Source: Chloroflexota bacterium
Lineage (GTDB): Bacteria > Chloroflexota > Anaerolineae > 4572-78 > J111
Assembly (NCBI GenBank): GCA_016860845.1
Contig: BOKF01000048.1
Span: forward strand, 1-63,116
Direction: 5' to 3'
Length of the DNA stretch: 63,116 nt
Below are positions 1-8,377 of the stretch, piece by piece. The translations under genes and the position numbers were made by a program. How positions within the stretch are numbered: the first letter of the stretch is position 1; each line of letters starts with the position of its first letter. Below the pieces are notes generated by a model. That model saw only the letters and a program-made list of their open reading frames with translations, searched no databases and had not been told where the DNA came from.

Positions 1-359
1 GCATGCGCTGGCCGGTCGAAATTATCTTTGAAGAAGGCAAAGGTGAAATTGGCTTCGACCATTATGAAACCCGCAGTTGGTTGGGCTGGCAGCACCATCT
101 GCTGCTCGTTGCCTTGGCCCATCATTTCCTGGTGCGCTTGAGAGTCAAATTCAAAGACAAAGCCCCAGCTTTGACCATTTACCAGGTCCGGCTCTTGTTG
201 ACCAGCGTTTTGCCCAAACCGGTTTTCGATGCCGCAGCCGCCCTGCACTTGGTGCGCTACTATCAAAAACGCAATCATGTCGCTTATCTGTCTCATCGTA
301 AATCCAAATTGGCTCAACTTGGTCTCTCAGCCGTGGTCAACATTGCGCTGTAATACTAA
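1..359 (+). mobile_element. IS701-like insertion sequence, right end (partial)
   Basis: This is the 3' part of an insertion sequence cut by the window edge. It carries the transposase C-terminus and then the terminal repeat. The 22 bases at 338-359, ending GCGCTGTAATACTAA, recur as their reverse complement at 62954-62975, which identifies them as the terminal inverted repeat plus target site. The last four bases, CTAA, fit the YTAR target duplication I recall for the IS701 family. Confidence 0.75.
3..353 (+). CDS. IS701-family transposase, C-terminal fragment
   Basis: This is the last 116 residues of a DDE transposase that starts outside the window; the ATG at 3 is probably internal. The stretch [20 protein letters not shown] followed by SWLGWQHH and a hydrophobic [12 protein letters not shown] segment is typical of the C-terminal catalytic Glu region of IS701/DDE_5 transposases. 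The stop codon lies inside the terminal repeat. The matching N-terminus appears at the other edge of the window (63051). Family assignment is from remembered motifs. Confidence 0.75.
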   Translation: MRWPVEIIFEEGKGEIGFDHYETRSWLGWQHHLLLVALAHHFLVRLRVKFKDKAPALTIYQVRLLLTSVLPKPVFDAAAALHLVRYYQKRNHVAYLSHRKSKLAQLGLSAVVNIAL

Positions 360-382
360 GCGTTATTAGAATTTTGTTTGAC

Positions 383-416
383 AACAGGGGTCCAGGATTA
401 ATTCTGGACTCCTGTT
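383..416. repeat. Intergenic hairpin
   Basis: A 13-bp stem (383-395 with 404-416, one G-U pair) closes an 8-base loop just outside the insertion sequence and 14 bases before the ribosome binding site of the next gene. There is no T-tract on the + side, so it is not a classical terminator. Confidence 0.6.
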
Positions 417-448
417 CTATTGTTAAATTAGGAGATAAAGAGTTGATT

Positions 449-1528
449 ATGGGCGATTATCAAGATTTACCGAGCAAGTATGTTGATCATTTCAATGAGA
501 AGAAAACCCTGCTGAGTTATGGGGAACTATATAATAAGGGTATGGACCGCACCCGTGAGAGTAATGCGCTTGATCTCTTGGACGTGGGAGGCGAAACCAA
601 ATCGCAGAACCGTTTAAATAGAGAGTATATTGAGAGCCTTACTTTTGAAATGCGGCTCCTGGACTCTGTTTTTTCCAGCACAGAGACAACCATATTTGGT
701 CACAAAGTTCCTTACCCAATTCAATGTTCAGCCTATTGTGACGGCCGCTTCTTAAACCGTGTTGCTCAGCATTGGCAGGCATCGTATCTGGAGGAAATCG
801 CGGAGGGTGTTGCTGAAGCTGGTACTTGGCTGTGGGCAGGTCATGTTGGAACTCAGATGTTACAGCGGATGATCAATACGGGTGCTCCCGTTGTGCGTAT
901 TGTTAAACCTTTTGCCAGCAAAAATCGGGATGAGAGCAACGATATCATTTACTTGTTGAAGGATGCCGAAGATCGGGGCTGTGTGGCTGTAGGAATGGAT
1001 ATTGATATATTCTATGGCGAGAAAACCGGCGATGAGTACCCCTATCGTTATCCTTTTGGTCCAAAAGGGATGGACGAAATGCGCCGTTTCGTGGAGGCGA
1101 CCAAATTACCCTTTATTGTTAAGGGCGTACTCAGTGTTAGTGATGCACTAAAGTGTCGAGAGATTGGAGCCAAGGCCCTTATGGTTTCCCATCACGGTGG
1201 GGAAGCTGTTGACTATGCTGTACCCATTTTAAGGGTACTGCCTCATATTAAACAAGCTGTCCCAGATATGACCATTTTTGTGGACACTGGTTTTCGACGT
1301 GGCACTGATATTCTCAAAGCCTTGGCCCTGGGTGCTGATGCAGTGTGTGTCTTGACTATTTTGATGATTGCTTACGCCGGGTATGGCAAACGAGGTGTAA
1401 CAGATATGCTCTACAATTTAGCGGCAGAATTGAGGCGTAATATGTCTATTTGTGGTTGCCCCACGATCGCTAATATTGATCCGAGCATCATCTGGTACCC
1501 TTATCCCGATAAACGTCGGGGCGAATAA
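449..1528 (+). CDS. FMN-dependent alpha-hydroxyacid dehydrogenase-like TIM-barrel protein
   Basis: A 359-residue flavoprotein of the lactate/glycolate oxidase fold. The FMN and catalytic signatures are visible: FIVKGVLSVSDALKC (barrel Lys), MVSHHGGE (catalytic His loop) and DTGFRRGTDILKALALGADA (phosphate-binding loop). Known family members read SNHGGR; here the Arg that holds the substrate carboxylate is Glu, so a simple 2-hydroxyacid may not be the substrate. The reading frame extends up to 374, but AGGAG at 430-434 fits a start at TTG 443 (8 bases) or ATG 449 (14 bases); I chose the ATG. Codon use is more AT-rich than in the genes downstream and the gene sits right next to the insertion sequence, so it may have a separate history. 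Confidence 0.75.
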   Translation: MGDYQDLPSKYVDHFNEKKTLLSYGELYNKGMDRTRESNALDLLDVGGETKSQNRLNREYIESLTFEMRLLDSVFSSTETTIFGHKVPYPIQCSAYCDGRFLNRVAQHWQASYLEEIAEGVAEAGTWLWAGHVGTQMLQRMINTGAPVVRIVKPFASKNRDESNDIIYLLKDAEDRGCVAVGMDIDIFYGEKTGDEYPYRYPFGPKGMDEMRRFVEATKLPFIVKGVLSVSDALKCREIGAKALMVSHHGGEAVDYAVPILRVLPHIKQAVPDMTIFVDTGFRRGTDILKALALGADAVCVLTILMIAYAGYGKRGVTDMLYNLAAELRRNMSICGCPTIANIDPSIIWYPYPDKRRGE

Positions 1529-1555
1529 AAATCCAGGGAATTATCGCAACTACCG

Positions 1556-1592
1556 GGCCTGAGGGAATTAAAATCCTTTAATCCCTCAGGCC
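1556..1592. repeat. Intergenic hairpin
   Basis: GGCCTGAGGGA at 1556-1566 pairs with TCCCTCAGGCC at 1582-1592 (11 bp) around an AT-rich loop. It sits between the dehydrogenase stop and the SDR start. No T-run follows on the + strand. Confidence 0.65.
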
Positions 1593-1615
1593 TTACCACT
1601 GAGTGAGTGTATTGA

Positions 1616-2368
1616 ATGAAACTTCAAAATCGTGTCGCTATTGTCACCGGGGGCGCTCAAGGCATTGGTCAGGCCATTGCCCAGGGGTTGGCCCATGAAG
1701 GCGCGGCAGTCGTTATAGCTGATCTCCGAGAGGACAAAGCTCAAGCTGCCGCTGCCGGCATTAACGAGGCTGGAGGCCGTGCCCTGGCCTTGAAGGTCAA
1801 CGTGTTGAATTTGGCCGACCTCCAGGCTATGGTTGACCAGACTCTGGCCCATTTTGGCCAGATTGACATCCTCGTTAACAACGCCGGAATGCTGATTGTC
1901 AAGCCTTTTCTGGAGATGACCGAAGCTGATTGGGATCTCCAACTGGGAGTTAACCTCAAGTCAGCCTTTTTCGCCACCCAGAAAGTCGCCGCCGCCATGA
2001 TCCACGCCGGGCGATCCGGCCGGATAGTCAATGTCGCTTCGACCTCCTCCTTCACCGCTTCCACCATCCCGACCGTACCCTACGATATTTCCAAAGCCGG
2101 GGTGCATATGCTGACCAAATCCAGTGCGGTCCAACTGGCTAAGTATGGCATCAACGTCAATGCTATTGCCCCCGGCACCATTGACACGGAATTGGCTCGC
2201 AGCGCGCTGGAGCCGGAAAAACTGGCTAAGTTCGGTCAGGTCCGCATTCCCATTGGCCGCCTGGGCCAGCCGCAAGACTTGGTCGGGGCGGTTGTCTTCC
2301 TCTGCTCCGATGATTCCGCGTATGTTCTGGGACACACCTTGGTGGTGGATGGCGGCTGGCTAGCCTGA
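1616..2368 (+). CDS. SDR-family oxidoreductase (FabG-like)
   Basis: A 250-residue classical short-chain dehydrogenase. The N-terminal Rossmann motif TGGAQGIG, the NNAG motif, the catalytic YDISK (Tyr/Lys) and the C-terminal VVDGGW ending are all present, and the length is normal for the family. It reduces or oxidises a carbonyl/alcohol with NAD(P)H; the substrate cannot be read from sequence. The start is ATG 1616, with a weak purine-rich site (GAGTGAG) upstream. It precedes the 2-oxoacid dehydrogenase operon by about 210 bases filled mostly by a large hairpin. Confidence 0.85.
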   Translation: MKLQNRVAIVTGGAQGIGQAIAQGLAHEGAAVVIADLREDKAQAAAAGINEAGGRALALKVNVLNLADLQAMVDQTLAHFGQIDILVNNAGMLIVKPFLEMTEADWDLQLGVNLKSAFFATQKVAAAMIHAGRSGRIVNVASTSSFTASTIPTVPYDISKAGVHMLTKSSAVQLAKYGINVNAIAPGTIDTELARSALEPEKLAKFGQVRIPIGRLGQPQDLVGAVVFLCSDDSAYVLGHTLVVDGGWLA

Positions 2369-2468
2369 ATAATTGTGAATTATGAATGATGAATTGTGAA
2401 CGATGAATGATCTGCTAGTCGAGACTTTCATTAACAATTCACGATTGACAATTCACAATTCACAATTC
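2369..2468. repeat. Word-repeat hairpin (AATTGTGAAT / ATTCACAATT family)
   Basis: The left arm repeats short words (AATTGTGAATTATGAATGATG, GAATTGTGAAC). The right arm is their complement, with ATTCACAATT occurring repeatedly. It is an imperfect inverted repeat of about 100 bases between two co-directional genes. Confidence 0.75.
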
Positions 2469-2508
2469 TATTGATACCGCTAGGCTCAATCCCTGATACA
2501 ATTTGGCC

Positions 2509-2537
2509 TTGCCAACCCCTTAAAAGTTGATTAAGAT
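2509..2537 (+). promoter_or_regulatory. Possible sigma70-type promoter
   Basis: TTGCCA at 2509-2514, a 17-base spacer and TAAGAT at 2532-2537, about 40 bases before the E1 alpha start. The match to consensus is modest. Confidence 0.3.
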
Positions 2538-2580
2538 AATGACCACCTCACGAAAATGATAAATTCGGAGAATTTTGCGC

Positions 2581-3684
2581 ATGTTACAACAAATGGAAAT
2601 AGGTCAACCGCAGCCTTACACCTTCACGGTTGATAGCCCCCCGGAACCGTTTCAACTGCTGGATCAGGCGGGCAATCTGCTGGTAGACACGCCACCTCTT
2701 AGCGATGAAGAGACGCTCAAAGGGCTGCGGGCTATTTTGTTGGGCCGCCGCTTTGATGAACTGTGTATCAACTTGCAGCGGCGCGGCTTGATGGTCACCT
2801 TTGCTCCCGGCATTGGCCAGGAAGCATGCACGGTTGGCAGCGTGATGGCTCTTGACCGCCAGCGAGACTGGTTTGTGCCGCAGTACCGCGAGGCCGCCGG
2901 GCAGTTATTGCACGGCTCGCCTCTGGTCAATAATTTTTTGTGGCATATGGGCAGCCCGCTTGGCTTCTACATTCCCGCAGGGGTGCGCATGCTGCCGTTT
3001 CAGGCTGGCGTGGCCGGTCAGATCTCTCACGCCGTCGGGCTGGCCTGGGGGTCGAAATTGCAAGGCAAAACAGATGTGGTGGTCGTTCACTTTGGCGATG
3101 GGGCCACTTCGCAGGGCGATTTTTATGAACCGATGAACCTGGCCGGAGTGGTCAATGCGCCGGTCATTTTCTTCTGCCAGAATAACTTTTGGGCCATCTC
3201 CTTATCCAGAAACCTCCAAACCGCCGCCCAAACGATTGCTCAAAAGGCGATCGCCGCCGGTATCCCCGGCATCCAGGTAGATGGCAACGATCTTTTTGCC
3301 GTCTACGAAGTCACCTGCCAGGCGGTCGAGCGGGCCAGGCGCGGCGAGGGTCCCACCCTGATCGAAGGCGTGACCTACCGCCTGGGCATCCACACCACCG
3401 CCGATGATTCCTCGCGCTACGAGCCGGTCGAATACAAGGAGCAGTGGCGTGACAAGGACCCGGTGCTGCGCTTGCAGCGCTACCTGGAGCGGCGGGGTAA
3501 GTGGAATGCCGAGATTGCCCAGAAAATGGAGGCCGAAATTAAAGCTGAGTTGGATGCGGCCTGGGAAGAGGCTCAACGTGCCCCCGTCTCGCGCATGGAC
3601 GAGGGGCTGACCCACGTGTTTGCCGAGATGACCCCGCGCCTGCGCCAACAATACGACGAGTTGAAGGGAGACGCCCATGCCTGA
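2581..3684 (+). CDS. 2-oxoacid dehydrogenase E1 component, alpha subunit
   Basis: A 367-residue thiamine-diphosphate enzyme subunit of the pyruvate/acetoin/branched-chain 2-oxoacid dehydrogenase complexes. The TPP motif is clear: it begins GDGATSQGDFYE and ends CQNN about 30 residues later (around residues 170-202). It decarboxylates a 2-oxoacid and passes the acyl group to lipoyl-E2. The N-terminal region (VPQYREAAGQLLHG) looks more like branched-chain or acetoin E1 than pyruvate E1, but this is inference. ATG 2581 is chosen because CGGAG sits 10 bases upstream; the frame opens at TTG 2575. Its end overlaps the E1 beta start by 8 bases. Confidence 0.88.
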   Translation: MLQQMEIGQPQPYTFTVDSPPEPFQLLDQAGNLLVDTPPLSDEETLKGLRAILLGRRFDELCINLQRRGLMVTFAPGIGQEACTVGSVMALDRQRDWFVPQYREAAGQLLHGSPLVNNFLWHMGSPLGFYIPAGVRMLPFQAGVAGQISHAVGLAWGSKLQGKTDVVVVHFGDGATSQGDFYEPMNLAGVVNAPVIFFCQNNFWAISLSRNLQTAAQTIAQKAIAAGIPGIQVDGNDLFAVYEVTCQAVERARRGEGPTLIEGVTYRLGIHTTADDSSRYEPVEYKEQWRDKDPVLRLQRYLERRGKWNAEIAQKMEAEIKAELDAAWEEAQRAPVSRMDEGLTHVFAEMTPRLRQQYDELKGDAHA

Positions 3685-4660
3685 GCTGACCATTGTCGAA
3701 GCGGTGCGCGATACCCTCGCCTATGAATTGGAGCGCGACAGCCGGGTCATGGTCTTGGGTGAAGATGTCGGCAAAACCGGCGGCGTCTTCCGGGCGACGG
3801 ATGGCCTGTTTGAGCGCTTTGGCCGGGACCGGGTAGTGGATATGCCCCTGGCTGAAAGCGCCATTATCGGCTCGGCTGTTGGCCTGGCTATTTCCGGCTT
3901 GATCCCGGTGGCCGAGATTCAATTTATGGGCTTCACGCATAATGCTTTTAACCAGATTGCCGAACAACTGGCCCGCATGCGCTACCGTTCCTGGGGCAGC
4001 CTGCACCTGCCGGTCACGATTCGCACGCCTTATGGCGGCGGCGTCCGCGCTCCGGAGATGCACTCCGACTCCTTTGTGGCCCACTTTGCTCACTGCCCCG
4101 GCCTCAAACTGGTCGCCCCGGCCACCCCCGCCGATGCCAAGGGCCTGCTCCTATCGGCTATCCGCGATCCCGACCCGGTGATGTTCCTGGAACCTCTGCG
4201 CGGCTACCGCCTCATCCGGGGTGACGTGCCGGACGGCGATTATACCGTACCGCTGGGTAAAGCACGCGTCGTGCGGGAGGGCAGCGACTGCACCGTCATC
4301 GCCTGGAGCGCAGCGGTGGAGATTGCCAGGCAGGCCGCCGATGACGCTGCTGAGCAGGGCATTGCCGTGGAAGTCATTGACCTGCGCACGCTGGTTCCCC
4401 TGGATATGGACACCCTGCGGGCGTCGGTGATGAAAACAGGCCGGGCAGTTGTCATTGACGAGGCTTCCTTCACCGGCAGCTTTGCCGCCGAGGTGCTGAC
4501 CTCCCTGGCCGAGGACGAAGATGTTTTCTTCTCCCTCAAATGCCCGGTTGCTCGTGTCTGCGGGCCGGATGCGCCCTACCCGGTGCAAATGTTGGAAGAG
4601 GATTACTTGATTAACCGCAAGCGCGTGCTCAAGGCAATCCTGAAAAGTGTCGAGAACTGA
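3677..4660 (+). CDS. 2-oxoacid dehydrogenase E1 component, beta subunit
   Basis: A 327-residue transketolase-like beta subunit that forms the alpha2beta2 E1 heterotetramer with the upstream gene. The N-terminus VLGEDVGKTGGVFRAT, MPLAESAIIGSAVGLA, and a C-terminal domain around RVVEASF-like VIDEASFTGSFAAEV are family hallmarks. The length is normal. The 8-base overlap with E1 alpha indicates translational coupling and equal dosage of the subunits. Confidence 0.9.
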   Translation: MPELTIVEAVRDTLAYELERDSRVMVLGEDVGKTGGVFRATDGLFERFGRDRVVDMPLAESAIIGSAVGLAISGLIPVAEIQFMGFTHNAFNQIAEQLARMRYRSWGSLHLPVTIRTPYGGGVRAPEMHSDSFVAHFAHCPGLKLVAPATPADAKGLLLSAIRDPDPVMFLEPLRGYRLIRGDVPDGDYTVPLGKARVVREGSDCTVIAWSAAVEIARQAADDAAEQGIAVEVIDLRTLVPLDMDTLRASVMKTGRAVVIDEASFTGSFAAEVLTSLAEDEDVFFSLKCPVARVCGPDAPYPVQMLEEDYLINRKRVLKAILKSVEN

Positions 4661-4682
4661 TCTCACCCCAATCAGGGAATTT

Positions 4683-4744
4683 GCCGGGATTTGGGGATTA
4701 GGTGTTTTTTCTTCTTTTTCATCCCCCAATCCCCAAATCCCGGC
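4683..4744. repeat. Word-repeat hairpin (GGGATTTGGGGATT family)
   Basis: A perfect 17-bp stem (4683-4699 with 4728-4744) with a T/C-rich loop lies between E1 beta and E2. A second member of the same family lies at 34861-34926. Confidence 0.85.
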
Positions 4745-4782
4745 CCAAAAAATGGATAGAAAAACTTTCTTGGGTAAATTAC

Positions 4783-6012
4783 ATGGCAAGATTTGAATTC
4801 AAAATGCCCGATGTGGGCGAGGGGCTGGCCGACGTCGAAGTGATCACCTGGTTTGTCAAGGTCGGTGATCGGGTTCAGGAAAACCAGCCCATCGCCGATG
4901 TGGAAACCGACAAGGCCATCGTGACCATGCCTGCCCCCGCCACCGGCCGGGTGATCGAACTGGCGGCCAAAGAAGGCGAGCGGGTTAAGGTCGGCGCGTT
5001 TTTGCTGGCGATTGAGACCGGCGGCGAGGAGGCGAAGGACCGAAGAGGCGAACAGGCGGAGACGCGACATGAAGCGGATAACTTCCAACCCTCCAGCCTT
5101 CCAGCTTTCCAGCCTCCCACTTCCCCCGTCCTCGCCTCACCGGTAGCGCGTAAATTGGCCCATGATTTGGGGATTGCTTTAGAGGAAGTCACCGGAACGG
5201 GACCAAAAGGCCGGATCAACGTCGAGGATGTGCAGCGCCATGCCGAGATGCGGTCAGCAGCCAAAGCAGCGCCAACGAAGCCAGACCTGTCACGTCTAAC
5301 ACCAGCGGCGGGGGATGAGCGTATCCCCGTGCGCGGCCTGCGCCGGCGCATCGCCGAGGCTTTGACCGAAACGATGCGAACCGTTCCCCAGGTCGTCGGT
5401 TTCCATGAATTCGATGCCGAGGCGTTAGTCAAAGAGCGGGCTTACTTGCAGCGCCACGCGGAGGCCGTAGGCGTGCGCCTAACCTACCTGCCCTTCATTA
5501 TCAAAGCCTGCGTCGAAGCTTTAAAGCAGCACCCCTATCTCAACGCCTGTTACCTGGATGGCGATGATCCCGCCATTTTGCTCAAAAAGAGCTATAATAT
5601 CGGCATTGCCACCGCTACCGATGATGGGCTGGTTGTGCCGGTGCTGCACGGCGCGGATCAATTCGACCTGTTTGAACTGGCTCGTCAAGCGGATGAATTG
5701 GTCGCAGCGGCGCGGGAGCGGCGGACGACGCCCAAAGACATGCAGCATGGCACGTTTACCATCACCAACGTGGGGCAAATGGGCGGCTGGTTTGGCACGT
5801 CTATCCTCCGTGCCCCCGAAGCGGCGATCCTGGGCGTCGGCAAGATTGAGGACAAGGCGGTGGTTCGCAACGGTCAAATTGTGGCCCGGCCCATCCTGCC
5901 TGTCTCGCTGACCTTTGATCACCGGGTCATTGATGGCCAGGAGGCCCTGGCCTTTATTCAAACCCTGCGCCGCTATTTGGAGGAAGACCCCAGGAGTCTT
6001 GCACCGAGGTGA
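4783..6012 (+). CDS. 2-oxoacid dehydrogenase E2 component (dihydrolipoamide acyltransferase)
   Basis: A 409-residue E2 with the expected order of domains. The lipoyl domain (residues 1-78) has the lipoylated Lys44 in DVETDKA. An E1/E3-binding domain follows (about 117-153, ASPVARKLAHDLGI). The catalytic domain ends in DHRVIDG (His380, Asp384). It transfers the acyl group from lipoate to CoA. The open frame begins at 4702, but those codons are hairpin sequence; ATG 4783 (MARFEFKMPD) matches the family N-terminus. The linker at about residues 95-115 is encoded by a copy of a dispersed intergenic repeat. No E3 (lipoamide dehydrogenase) is in the window. Confidence 0.9.
   Translation: MARFEFKMPDVGEGLADVEVITWFVKVGDRVQENQPIADVETDKAIVTMPAPATGRVIELAAKEGERVKVGAFLLAIETGGEEAKDRRGEQAETRHEADNFQPSSLPAFQPPTSPVLASPVARKLAHDLGIALEEVTGTGPKGRINVEDVQRHAEMRSAAKAAPTKPDLSRLTPAAGDERIPVRGLRRRIAEALTETMRTVPQVVGFHEFDAEALVKERAYLQRHAEAVGVRLTYLPFIIKACVEALKQHPYLNACYLDGDDPAILLKKSYNIGIATATDDGLVVPVLHGADQFDLFELARQADELVAAARERRTTPKDMQHGTFTITNVGQMGGWFGTSILRAPEAAILGVGKIEDKAVVRNGQIVARPILPVSLTFDHRVIDGQEALAFIQTLRRYLEEDPRSLAPR
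5083..5122. repeat. CTTCCAACCTTCCAGC-family repeat inside the E2 linker
   Basis: A string of CTTCCAACC/CTCCAGC/CTTCCAGC words lies in frame within the E2 gene. It matches the right arms of the hairpins at 27712-27787 and 44176-44250. Here it codes for a Pro/Ser/Gln-rich flexible linker. Confidence 0.7.
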
Positions 6013-6027
6013 TTCGGATTATCGCGA

Positions 6028-6107
6028 CCCCCTCCCCAACCCTCCCCCTGCAAGGGGGAGGGAGTCAATAATCCCCTCTCCCTTACAGGGAGAAGGTTAG
6101 GGAGAGG
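6028..6107. repeat. Word-repeat hairpin (CCCTCCCC / GGGGAGGG family)
   Basis: C-rich words (CCCTCCCCAACCCTCCCCC) face GGGGGAGGG, followed by a second C-rich/G-rich pair ending GGAGAGGG. Further members are at 39316-39365 and 60214-60256. It ends just before the mutase ribosome binding site. Confidence 0.75.
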
Positions 6108-6128
6108 GTGGAAGAGTGGGGATACGAA

Positions 6129-7802
6129 ATGTCGGACTTGGAGATTAGCAACAAAAGCGAGTGGGAAGCGAAAATTCTGGCGGCTGGATTGAAGGCTGAG
6201 CCGGAGCGGAAAGACATCTTTACTACCATTTCCGGTCTGCCCCTGGAGCGACTCTACACCCACGAGGATTGGCCGGGCAACGGCGCTGGCCCGGAGACTG
6301 GCTTGGGTTATCCGGGCGCTTATCCTTTCACCCGTGGCGTTAGCCCAACCATGTACCGCAGCAACTTCTGGGTCATGGGCATGTATTCCGGCTACGGCTC
6401 GGCGGAAGAGGCTAACGAACGCTACCGCGCTCTCCTGGAACGCGGTCAGACCGGCTTCTCCATCGCCCTTGACCTGCCGACCCAATGCGGCTACGATGCC
6501 GATCAGCCCATGGCGTCGGGTGAGGTGGGCAAGGTCGGGGTTCATATTGGCTCGCTGGCCGATATGGAGCGGCTGTTTGCCGGCATTCCCCTGGAAAAAG
6601 TGCGCCAGATTCGGACCACGGCCAATTCCATTGGCCCGATCATCGCCGCGATGTATATCGCCGCTTTTGAAAAGCAGGGGGTTAATCTGGCTGACACACG
6701 CATGTTCATTCAAAATGACGTGCTGAAAGAATACATTGCTCGTGGTACGTACATTTTCCCGCCAGATACGGGGGTCAAGCTGTCAGCCGACGTGATTGAG
6801 TATTGCGCCCATCACCTGCCGGGCTGGACCCCGCTGGCGATGAGCGGCTATCACATTCGAGATAGCGGCAGCACGGCGGCCCAGGAGTTGGCCTTTACCT
6901 TTGCCAATGGCCTGGCTTACGTGGACAACGTGTTACAGCGCGGTCTCAGTATTGATACCTTTGCCCCGCAGCTCTGGACCTTCCTCTCGGCGGGCGTAGA
7001 TTTTCTGGAAGAGGTGGCTAAATTCCGGGCAGCGCGGCGGATCTGGGCTAGGCTGATGCGGGAGAAATACGGGGCGCAAAACCCTGAAGCGATGAAATTG
7101 AAGATTTTTGCCTATACCCTCGGCGGCAATCTGGTGGCCCAGCAGCCGTTGAACAACATTACCCGGGTAGCGATCGAGACGCTGGCCGCGGTTTTGGGCG
7201 GCGTCCAGACCATTGCCACCTCCTCCTACGACGAAGCTTACTCTATCCCCACCGAAGAAGCGGCCACCGTCGCGCTGCGGACGCAGCAAATTGTCGCGCA
7301 TGAGGCCGGAGTGACCGGCACTGTGGATGCGCTCGGCGGTTCTTACGTCATTGAGTCGTTGACTGATAAGCTAGAACAAGAGGTGCAGCGCTATCTCGAC
7401 AAAATTGCAACGTTGGGCGGGGCGGTCCGCTGTATCGAAAATGGCTTCTACCACCGCGAACTGGGTGACGCCGCCTACCAGTACCAGCGCCAGATTGAAA
7501 CGGAAGAGCGGATACTGGTCGGCTTGAATGCGTTCCAAAGTCAGAACGAGGAAAAAATCCCTGTTTTTAAAGGCAACCCCGAAATGGAGCAGCGCCAGAT
7601 CGAGCGGGTGCAGGCGCTCCGCCGGCAGCGCGACAATGCCCAGGTCAAGCAAAGCCTGGCCGATTTGGTGGAAGCAGCCCGGCTAAACGAGAACTTGATG
7701 CCGGCCTTGATTGCGAGTGTCAAAGCCTATGCCACCCTCGGCGAAATTTGCGAGGCGTTGCGGGGAGTGTACGGGACGTATAGGCCGAGCCAGGTAATTT
7801 GA
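6129..7802 (+). CDS. Methylmalonyl-CoA mutase-type large subunit (catalytic domain only)
   Basis: A 557-residue acyl-CoA mutase TIM-barrel domain without the C-terminal B12 domain, which is a separate gene at 28833. It carries SIALDLPTQCGYDAD, QNDVLKEYIARGTY and MSGYHIRDSG. By remembered alignment to the Propionibacterium enzyme, the substrate-binding Tyr (Y86) and Arg (R205) and the active-site His (H242) are kept. This points to methylmalonyl-CoA or a similar carboxylated CoA ester rather than isobutyryl-CoA. It interconverts succinyl-CoA and (R)-methylmalonyl-CoA using adenosylcobalamin. ATG 6129 is preferred over GTG 6108, which lies in the upstream hairpin. Confidence 0.88.
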   Translation: MSDLEISNKSEWEAKILAAGLKAEPERKDIFTTISGLPLERLYTHEDWPGNGAGPETGLGYPGAYPFTRGVSPTMYRSNFWVMGMYSGYGSAEEANERYRALLERGQTGFSIALDLPTQCGYDADQPMASGEVGKVGVHIGSLADMERLFAGIPLEKVRQIRTTANSIGPIIAAMYIAAFEKQGVNLADTRMFIQNDVLKEYIARGTYIFPPDTGVKLSADVIEYCAHHLPGWTPLAMSGYHIRDSGSTAAQELAFTFANGLAYVDNVLQRGLSIDTFAPQLWTFLSAGVDFLEEVAKFRAARRIWARLMREKYGAQNPEAMKLKIFAYTLGGNLVAQQPLNNITRVAIETLAAVLGGVQTIATSSYDEAYSIPTEEAATVALRTQQIVAHEAGVTGTVDALGGSYVIESLTDKLEQEVQRYLDKIATLGGAVRCIENGFYHRELGDAAYQYQRQIETEERILVGLNAFQSQNEEKIPVFKGNPEMEQRQIERVQALRRQRDNAQVKQSLADLVEAARLNENLMPALIASVKAYATLGEICEALRGVYGTYRPSQVI

Positions 7803-7856
7803 GGTATTGCGTATTGCGTGTTGCGTAAAAAACGGACCACGCACCACGTTCTAGAC
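7803..7856. repeat. Word-repeat hairpin (GTATTGCGTATTGCG family)
   Basis: GTATTGCGTATTGCGTGTTGCG is followed by a partly complementary arm (ACGCACCACG). Related copies lie at 25009-25062 and 53068-53122. Confidence 0.6.
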
Positions 7857-7883
7857 TTTTTGTGTTTAGGATTGGAGAGGCGC

Positions 7884-8243
7884 ATGTCCATCGAAAATGT
7901 GTATGACACGCCGTGCGAGTTGATTGTGGCTCACGAGGGGCAGGGTTCCATCGAAATTGCCCGCATGTTTCAGACGAAAAAGCTCGCTGGGGCCTGGCAT
8001 TTTATCGAATACCTGGTCGTTCCGCCGGGCGTGACGATTGGCCAGCATCGCCACGGCGAGAACGAGGAAATCTACTTTATCATCGAAGGCCAGGCCCTCA
8101 TGACCCTCAACGGCCAGGAACACGAGGTCAAGCCGGGCGATTTCATTGTCAACCCTCCCCACGGTGAACATGGCTTGCGCAATGAAAGTGATGCGGAAGT
8201 CAAGCTGCTGGTGATTGAGGTAGACCTGAAGTGTGATGCGTGA
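7884..8243 (+). CDS. Small single-domain cupin
   Basis: A 119-residue cupin. Motif 1 is GQHRHGENEEIYFIIEGQ, with His-x-His and Glu as metal ligands; motif 2 is PHGEHGLRN, with the last His. Such proteins are isomerases, lyases or sugar/acid binders; nothing fixes the substrate. ATG 7884 follows GGAGAGG by a good distance; the frame's earlier start at 7818 is in repeat sequence. It sits between the mutase and thiolase genes on the same strand. Confidence 0.8.
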   Translation: MSIENVYDTPCELIVAHEGQGSIEIARMFQTKKLAGAWHFIEYLVVPPGVTIGQHRHGENEEIYFIIEGQALMTLNGQEHEVKPGDFIVNPPHGEHGLRNESDAEVKLLVIEVDLKCDA

Positions 8244-8325
8244 AGCGTGAAGCGAAGGGCATATCGAGGGATGTTGCAAAGAATCATCCTGAGTGCCGGA
8301 GGCATATCGAAGGATGTTTTTTTGC
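8236..8325. repeat. Short direct-repeat cluster
   Basis: GCGTGAAGCGTGAAGCG is followed by two copies of GGCATATCGA(A/G)GGATGTT separated by an ATCATCCTGAGTGCCGG word. It fills most of the 134-base gap before the thiolase. Confidence 0.5.
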
Positions 8326-8377
8326 AGGTGGGTGGTAAATTGGTTATTAAGGAAAGATAGGTTAGCGGGAGAAACGT

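Noticed and set aside
5950..6128. B12 riboswitch before the mutase gene
   Set aside because: The gap is filled by a C-rich/G-rich word hairpin; no B12-box or riboswitch core is visible.
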